Notes under the pieces: generated by a model
What the model was told of the DNA's origin: nothing
The model's database searches: none
The model's input: only the letters and a program-made list of their open reading frames with translations
DNA from: an uncultured bacterium
GTDB lineage: Bacteria; Cyanobacteriota; Vampirovibrionia; Gastranaerophilales; Gastranaerophilaceae
Direction: 5' to 3'
Assembly (NCBI GenBank): GCA_945833895.1
Contig: CAMAGQ010000060.1
Location: 1-9,182, forward strand
DNA length: 9,182 nt
Part shown: piece after piece, positions 5,265-9,182 of the stretch
Layout of the letters: the number at the start of each line of letters is the position of its first letter
Numbering within the stretch: position 1 is the first letter of the stretch
Made by a program: the position numbers and the translations under genes

Positions 5265-6398
5265 ATGAATATATCAATTACTCCATATAATCTGATTTCG
5301 GTACAGAACAAGGGTTTATTTGCAAACCAAAACAGAACTTCTCAGTTCCAAACAAGCAATCTTGCCCCGTTACAACAGGATTGTGTTACTTTTGGTGCAA
5401 GCAAAAAGAGAAAAGTTCGTGTAGAAGAGTCGGAAGAAGACCTAAAATCAGCGGAAAAGGGTTTGGATGAAGAGGATATGTCCGGAAAAATCCAATACGC
5501 AACGGGTTGTGACATCAATAGCGAATGTCAGAGAGATTTTGAAAAATTAAAGTTTGATTTGAAAAAAGGCTTAAGTGATGTGACAGAAAGTGACCGCAAT
5601 CCCGATTTACCTGTATTGAGAGGGGAAGCAGGTATTCATGGCAGAGTTAAATCTGCTGAATCAATTTTACAAAAAGCACCGCCAAGACAACTTCGTAATA
5701 AAAAAGAAATATTTAAAATGGGTGATGTTATCGGGCTTAGAGTTGTGCTACAAAAAACATCACAACAAGATTTTGATAAAGTATTCAAAGCGTTAGGCAA
5801 AATGGTTACTTCAGGTAAATTCAAAGTTCTTGAAGTAGAAAATTACCGTATGACGCCAAAAGAAAGTTACGTATCTCAAAAGACTTTGAACTCCTTTGAA
5901 CTTGCTTGTCAAAAAGTCGGTCAAACTCCGAAAATTACAAGTTCACCAAGAGAATCAGGCTACACTGCCGTTCACATAAATGTCGAATTACCAAGCGGTA
6001 AGTTGGCTGAAATTCAAGTTATGGGTTGTGATATGGAAAAAGTTAAAGATATTGAAGACTTTTTCTATAAGAAACGTTGCAACAAACCATTGGCTGATAA
6101 ATACAAACCTATCGAAAACCTTATGTTAAAAGTTATGGGTAAAACCAAAAAAGACAAACTTACAGGCAAGATATCGTATGAAAAATTAGACGAATTCCAG
6201 GTTGCGACATTAGATAGGTATATTAAAGATTCGTACGCTCATGCTCGTACAATTCCGCCAAAAATTTCAAAGAAAACGGTAGATAATTACTTCTTGCCAA
6301 TCCCGTATTCTCTGCCGAAAGAATTAGCATTTGAAAACCTACAAAAAATGAAAGATATATGTGATTACAAACATACTAAAGGAAATCCTTTCTGTTAA
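5265..6398 (+). CDS. Stand-alone RelA/SpoT-type nucleotide synthetase homologue
   Basis: The product has 377 residues from the ATG at 5265, chosen because GGAAAGG (5250-5256) lies 8 bases before it. The RelA_SpoT synthetase domain spans about 120-275: GRVKSAESILQK (126-137), matching the substrate-binding GR.K...SI..K pattern; GDVIGLRVVL (153-162) with Asp154, a predicted metal ligand; PRESGYTAVHI (228-238) with Tyr233, the expected guanine-stacking residue; and LAEIQVM (247-253) with catalytic Glu249. These suggest an active pyrophosphate transferase, making (p)ppGpp or a related product. There is no HD hydrolase and no TGS/ACT domain. Unusual parts are residues 1-50, a low-complexity tag with TFGAS followed by KKRK; a segment of about 30 residues in place of the usual R.KDYI run (194-226); and a C-terminal extension of about 100 residues. 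A toxin-type synthetase is possible, but no antitoxin-like gene is adjacent. Confidence 0.82.
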   Translation: MNISITPYNLISVQNKGLFANQNRTSQFQTSNLAPLQQDCVTFGASKKRKVRVEESEEDLKSAEKGLDEEDMSGKIQYATGCDINSECQRDFEKLKFDLKKGLSDVTESDRNPDLPVLRGEAGIHGRVKSAESILQKAPPRQLRNKKEIFKMGDVIGLRVVLQKTSQQDFDKVFKALGKMVTSGKFKVLEVENYRMTPKESYVSQKTLNSFELACQKVGQTPKITSSPRESGYTAVHINVELPSGKLAEIQVMGCDMEKVKDIEDFFYKKRCNKPLADKYKPIENLMLKVMGKTKKDKLTGKISYEKLDEFQVATLDRYIKDSYAHARTIPPKISKKTVDNYFLPIPYSLPKELAFENLQKMKDICDYKHTKGNPFC

Positions 6399-6420
6399 TT
6401 TATGCACATACACAACAGAG

Positions 6421-6455
6421 TAAACCGTGAAATGCTTCAAGCGTTTTGCGGTTTA
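6421..6455 (+). terminator. Long-hairpin terminator after the RelA-like gene
   Basis: Arms 6421-6436 and 6440-6455 form a 16-pair stem, three of the pairs G-U, with a TCA loop, and are followed by TTTAGTTTA. It begins 22 bases past the stop codon. The U tract is interrupted, but the hairpin is long and well placed. Confidence 0.68.
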
Positions 6456-6524
6456 TTTAGTTTACACAAAAAAACGTATGTTCCATCTCTTTTTGAGGTA
6501 GGGCTAGGAAGTGTGCTTATTGCT

Positions 6525-6543
6525 CCCTCTCCTAGTGAGAGGG
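6525..6543. repeat. Palindromic hairpin CCCTCTC-ctagt-GAGAGGG
   Basis: A perfect 7-bp inverted repeat with a 5-base loop lies in an AT-rich intergenic region. The next bases are CAAAATG, not a T tract, so it is not a standard terminator on the plus strand. The CCCTCTC/GAGAGGG form resembles dispersed intergenic palindromes of bacterial genomes; only one copy is in this window, so family membership is a guess. Confidence 0.5.
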
Positions 6544-6619
6544 CAAAATGTTCAATATCTATACAATACACCAACATGTCATCCTGAACTTTACAAAGTG
6601 AACCGAAATTTTTAAGATT

Positions 6620-6652
6620 TTGAAACTTTTAATTATTAAACTATGTTAATAT
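6620..6652 (+). promoter_or_regulatory. Candidate promoter of the M16 peptidase gene
   Basis: TTGAAA (6620-6625) is 16 bp from TATGTT (6642-6647); an extended -10 reading TG-T-TAATAT (6644-6652) overlaps it. Transcription would begin near 6655-6660, leaving a leader of about 55-60 nt before the ATG at 6715. The region is very AT-rich, so the match is only suggestive. Confidence 0.33.
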
Positions 6653-6714
6653 TGTATTAGCAAAAAGGCAAATTTTTTTAACTCAATGTTTTATATTATA
6701 CAGGTAGATTTATT

Positions 6715-9182
6715 ATGAAGATAGCATCGAACTATTTATATCCAAACAACAAAATTATACAAAACAAACAAACTTTTGGGCAGCAAACTGTAACGGCAGA
6801 GGCTGCTCCGACTCAAAAAGAAACGGGTTCAGTGCAGAATGCAGCGTTTCCTGCTCCAAACCTTAATGTAAAGGTTCCTATTGCGTATTCGCATGTTGAG
6901 GACATCAAACTTAATGATGATTTAACCGCTCATTGTTATAAACTTGCAAACGGTCAAAGAGTTGTTGTTGTACCGAAAGATGGCCCGACACTTATTAAAA
7001 CATATATTAATACAGGTTCTTTTAATGAACCTGACAATCTTCGCGGAATAAGCCACTATATTGAACATAATTTGTTTAACGGCTCTGAAGATTTGGGTGA
7101 CAAGGTTTTCTTTGATGAAGTTAATAAAATGGGGGCTTATACCAACGCTTCCACTTCTTTTGACACCACAAATTATTATATAAGTTCCAATTTGCTTGAG
7201 GATACCGATGAAGAAAAACAAATTCAACTTCATGCAGGCATGATTCAATCTCCGAAGTTCCTATTGGATAAACTTGAAAAAGAAAAGAAAATTGTAAATG
7301 AAGAGATTAATATGTGTGTTTCCGAGAATGAAAATTTAGGATTCACTCAAACCGTAAAAAATCTTTTCAATGTTAAGTCTTCATCTCTTGATTTGGTTGC
7401 GGGAACAACCGATAATATCAATGCCTTAACGCGTGACGATGTTGTAAATTACTTTAATAATAACTATTATCCTGCAAATATGGTAACTGTTATTACGGGT
7501 GAAGTTGAACCGCAGAAAACAATGTCGTTAATTTCCAAGTATTTCAACTCTACTAAAACTCCGTCAGCAACCCGTCATTTTGAAAAAATGACACCGACAG
7601 AAAAGGCTGTGCGTCAGGATATAATTTCTCCAAAATCTCAGAGTGATAATACAACGATTTTGCTGGGTTTTGTCGGCCCTGAAAACAACAATACAAAAGA
7701 CAAAATTCAACTGCAGGCATTATTGCATCTTGCTGCAGGGTTGTATAATTCAAGATTTTCGGAGGTGGAGAAAAAATACGGAATAAATGTTAATATCGCT
7801 CCTGAAAGATTGAGTTCTAATCCTGCTGAAAAATCCATGATTTTGCTGGAATCAAATATTTCGGAAAATAAATCAGAAGAATTGATTAAACAAATTTATT
7901 CTACGATGCATAAATTGACTCAAAACCCGCCTAGCGAAGAAGAATTAACCGCTATAAAGAATAATCTTAAAAAGTCACGTACTCAGATTTTTGAATATTC
8001 AAGAGGAATAAATCACGCTGTAGGAAGTGCTTTTGTTAATGATAATATTGAAGGCTTGAAGTCTTACAATCAAATAATTGACAATATGACACCTGAAGAT
8101 TTTGTGAATACCGCAAAGAAATATCTTGATTTGAACAAGGCTGCATTGACTGTTGTTCACCCGTCTTATTCAAAGGAAGGAACTATTTCAAATAATTATA
8201 ATGCGGCAAAAAGTATTTCTTTCCAGGGGGCAAATAAGAAAACTCCTATAGATATTTCTCAAGTTAGAACTTATAAAACAGGGAACAATTTTGAAGTAAT
8301 CTGCCGTGACTCACATTCTGATAATGTTCAGTATATATTTAAAATTAATGAAAAAAATTGGACACCTAAAAAAGCCGCAGTTGCAAATGTTCTTTCTGAT
8401 ATTCTGGAAAATGAAGGCACATTTAATAAAACGGTTGAAGAACAGAACAGATTTTCCGATTACTACGGGATTGATTCGGTAATTACAGCAGGAAATCACG
8501 GCCTTGCTTTATCTGCGGAATTTCCGGCAGAATATACGAAAACTGCACTTGAGTTTTTCAATGATAAAATAAAAAATCCGAAAATAACTCAAGAAGCACT
8601 TAATAATGCAGTTGCTCGTTTGAGAGATGCTTATTCGCAGCATGAAGTTTCTCCTTACGATAAATTTAACAAAATAATGTACGCTGGAACACCTAGAGCT
8701 TTTTCCGTAGATGATAAATTGAAAAGTTTAAATTCAATAACTCTTGATGATGTAAAGAATTTTTATAATGAAATTTTTGTTAAAGGTGCAGGAACAGTTG
8801 CAGTAACGGCTCCGTTTTCCAAACAGCCTGAATTGAAACAGGAAGTTTTCAATTCCCTGTCAGCGTATGGAAAACTTCAACCAAAAGATATTTCACTTGA
8901 CAAGTATTTTACCCCGATAGATAAAACCGTTGTATGTACTGATGTTCACAAGAAAAATTCTGCAAACATAGTTGAAGGTTTCAGATTTCAACGAAGCAAA
9001 AACATGAAAGACTTGATAACGGTTGAACTTTTGAATGAAATTTTTGGCGGATCTCCATCTTCAAGATTATTCTCTGATTTGCGAGAAACAAGGCATCTTG
9101 CTTATGCTGTAAATTCAAAGTATAACTACTCGTCTGATATGGGAGTATTTACTTTGAATATAAGTACAACCACCGAAAATCA
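6715..9182 (+). CDS. M16-family zinc metallopeptidase, two-half form, 3' end beyond the window
   Basis: The frame stays open for 822 codons to the window edge, so the C terminus is missing. AGGT (6702-6705) lies 9 bases before the ATG. The first half (about 70-490) has the inverted zinc motif HYIEH (114-118), with the third zinc ligand expected at Glu196 or Glu197, 78-79 residues downstream, so it should be catalytic. The second half (about 510 onward) lacks HxxEH, as usual for the inactive partner half, and near the edge carries GGSPSSRLF (778-786) with LRE...LAY (789-797), the conserved substrate-binding signature of the M16 C-terminal domain. These peptidases degrade peptides inside a clamshell chamber. 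There is no signal peptide; instead residues 1-24 form a tag with QTFGQ, and the inter-half linker has SISFQG (500-505) followed by KK. Other M16 proteins are often exported, so location is uncertain. Confidence 0.88.
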   Translation, partial: MKIASNYLYPNNKIIQNKQTFGQQTVTAEAAPTQKETGSVQNAAFPAPNLNVKVPIAYSHVEDIKLNDDLTAHCYKLANGQRVVVVPKDGPTLIKTYINTGSFNEPDNLRGISHYIEHNLFNGSEDLGDKVFFDEVNKMGAYTNASTSFDTTNYYISSNLLEDTDEEKQIQLHAGMIQSPKFLLDKLEKEKKIVNEEINMCVSENENLGFTQTVKNLFNVKSSSLDLVAGTTDNINALTRDDVVNYFNNNYYPANMVTVITGEVEPQKTMSLISKYFNSTKTPSATRHFEKMTPTEKAVRQDIISPKSQSDNTTILLGFVGPENNNTKDKIQLQALLHLAAGLYNSRFSEVEKKYGINVNIAPERLSSNPAEKSMILLESNISENKSEELIKQIYSTMHKLTQNPPSEEELTAIKNNLKKSRTQIFEYSRGINHAVGSAFVNDNIEGLKSYNQIIDNMTPEDFVNTAKKYLDLNKAALTVVHPSYSKEGTISNNYNAAKSISFQGANKKTPIDISQVRTYKTGNNFEVICRDSHSDNVQYIFKINEKNWTPKKAAVANVLSDILENEGTFNKTVEEQNRFSDYYGIDSVITAGNHGLALSAEFPAEYTKTALEFFNDKIKNPKITQEALNNAVARLRDAYSQHEVSPYDKFNKIMYAGTPRAFSVDDKLKSLNSITLDDVKNFYNEIFVKGAGTVAVTAPFSKQPELKQEVFNSLSAYGKLQPKDISLDKYFTPIDKTVVCTDVHKKNSANIVEGFRFQRSKNMKDLITVELLNEIFGGSPSSRLFSDLRETRHLAYAVNSKYNYSSDMGVFTLNISTTTEN

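Larger units (their letters stand above)
6399..6714. other. Gene-free stretch between the RelA-like and M16 genes
   Basis: Besides the terminator at 6421-6455 it holds a second hairpin (6525-6543), a short string resembling a common dispersed repeat (6577-6592) and an AT-rich leader for the M16 gene. A 61-codon open frame starting at 6402 runs through both hairpins, has no ribosome site and is not credible as a gene. Confidence 0.75.

Noticed and set aside
6402..6587. 61-codon plus-strand frame after the RelA-like gene
   Set aside because: It overlaps the terminator hairpin and a second palindrome, has no ribosome site and shows no protein-like pattern.

Overview
The window comes from an AT-rich bacterial chromosome; most coding sequence looks to be about one-third G+C by eye. 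The best guess at the source is a non-photosynthetic relative of the cyanobacteria (Melainabacteria/Vampirovibrionia, Gastranaerophilales-like). Three things point there: a membrane protein with the full motif set of the cyanobacterial IctB branch of the O-antigen ligase superfamily, a DUF4330 protein beside it, and N-terminal tags containing T/S-F-G/Q on two neighbouring proteins, which I recall as common in that lineage. This placement is inference; the window has no rRNA or marker gene to settle it.

Layout. 1-411: two divergent tRNA genes, Ser(GGA) on minus with its own terminator and Arg(CCT) on plus. 412-1856: two minus-strand genes for small exported proteins, a 20-residue tandem-repeat protein and a Spy/CpxP-like LTXXQ protein, separated by a hairpin terminator. 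1857-2284: a long gene-free stretch with a plus-strand promoter-like site, a strong rho-independent terminator and a GC-rich island that may be a structured RNA or a repeat remnant. 2285-5177: a tight plus-strand operon with a heptose-7-phosphate kinase (rfaE1/hldA type), a one-TM DUF4330 protein and an overlapping IctB/O-antigen-ligase-like membrane protein; together they suggest surface glycan synthesis and export. 5265-6398: a stand-alone RelA/SpoT-type nucleotide synthetase homologue with extra N- and C-terminal regions, followed by a long hairpin terminator. 6399-6714: a gene-free stretch with two hairpins and a fragment resembling a dispersed repeat. 6715-9182: an M16 zinc metallopeptidase with both homologous halves, running off the right edge.

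How the parts relate. The kinase, DUF4330 protein and polymerase/ligase-like protein are spaced or overlapped like one transcript and translationally coupled unit. The RelA-like and M16 genes appear to be separate transcription units, but both products lack a signal peptide and start with a similar low-complexity tag (M-N/K-I-S/A..., then T-F-G); a third copy of the tag-like motif sits in the linker between the M16 halves. That shared tag, the tandem-repeat secreted protein and the GC-rich island are the items most worth a second look. I found no CRISPR array, insertion sequence, integrase or complete new defence-like system.
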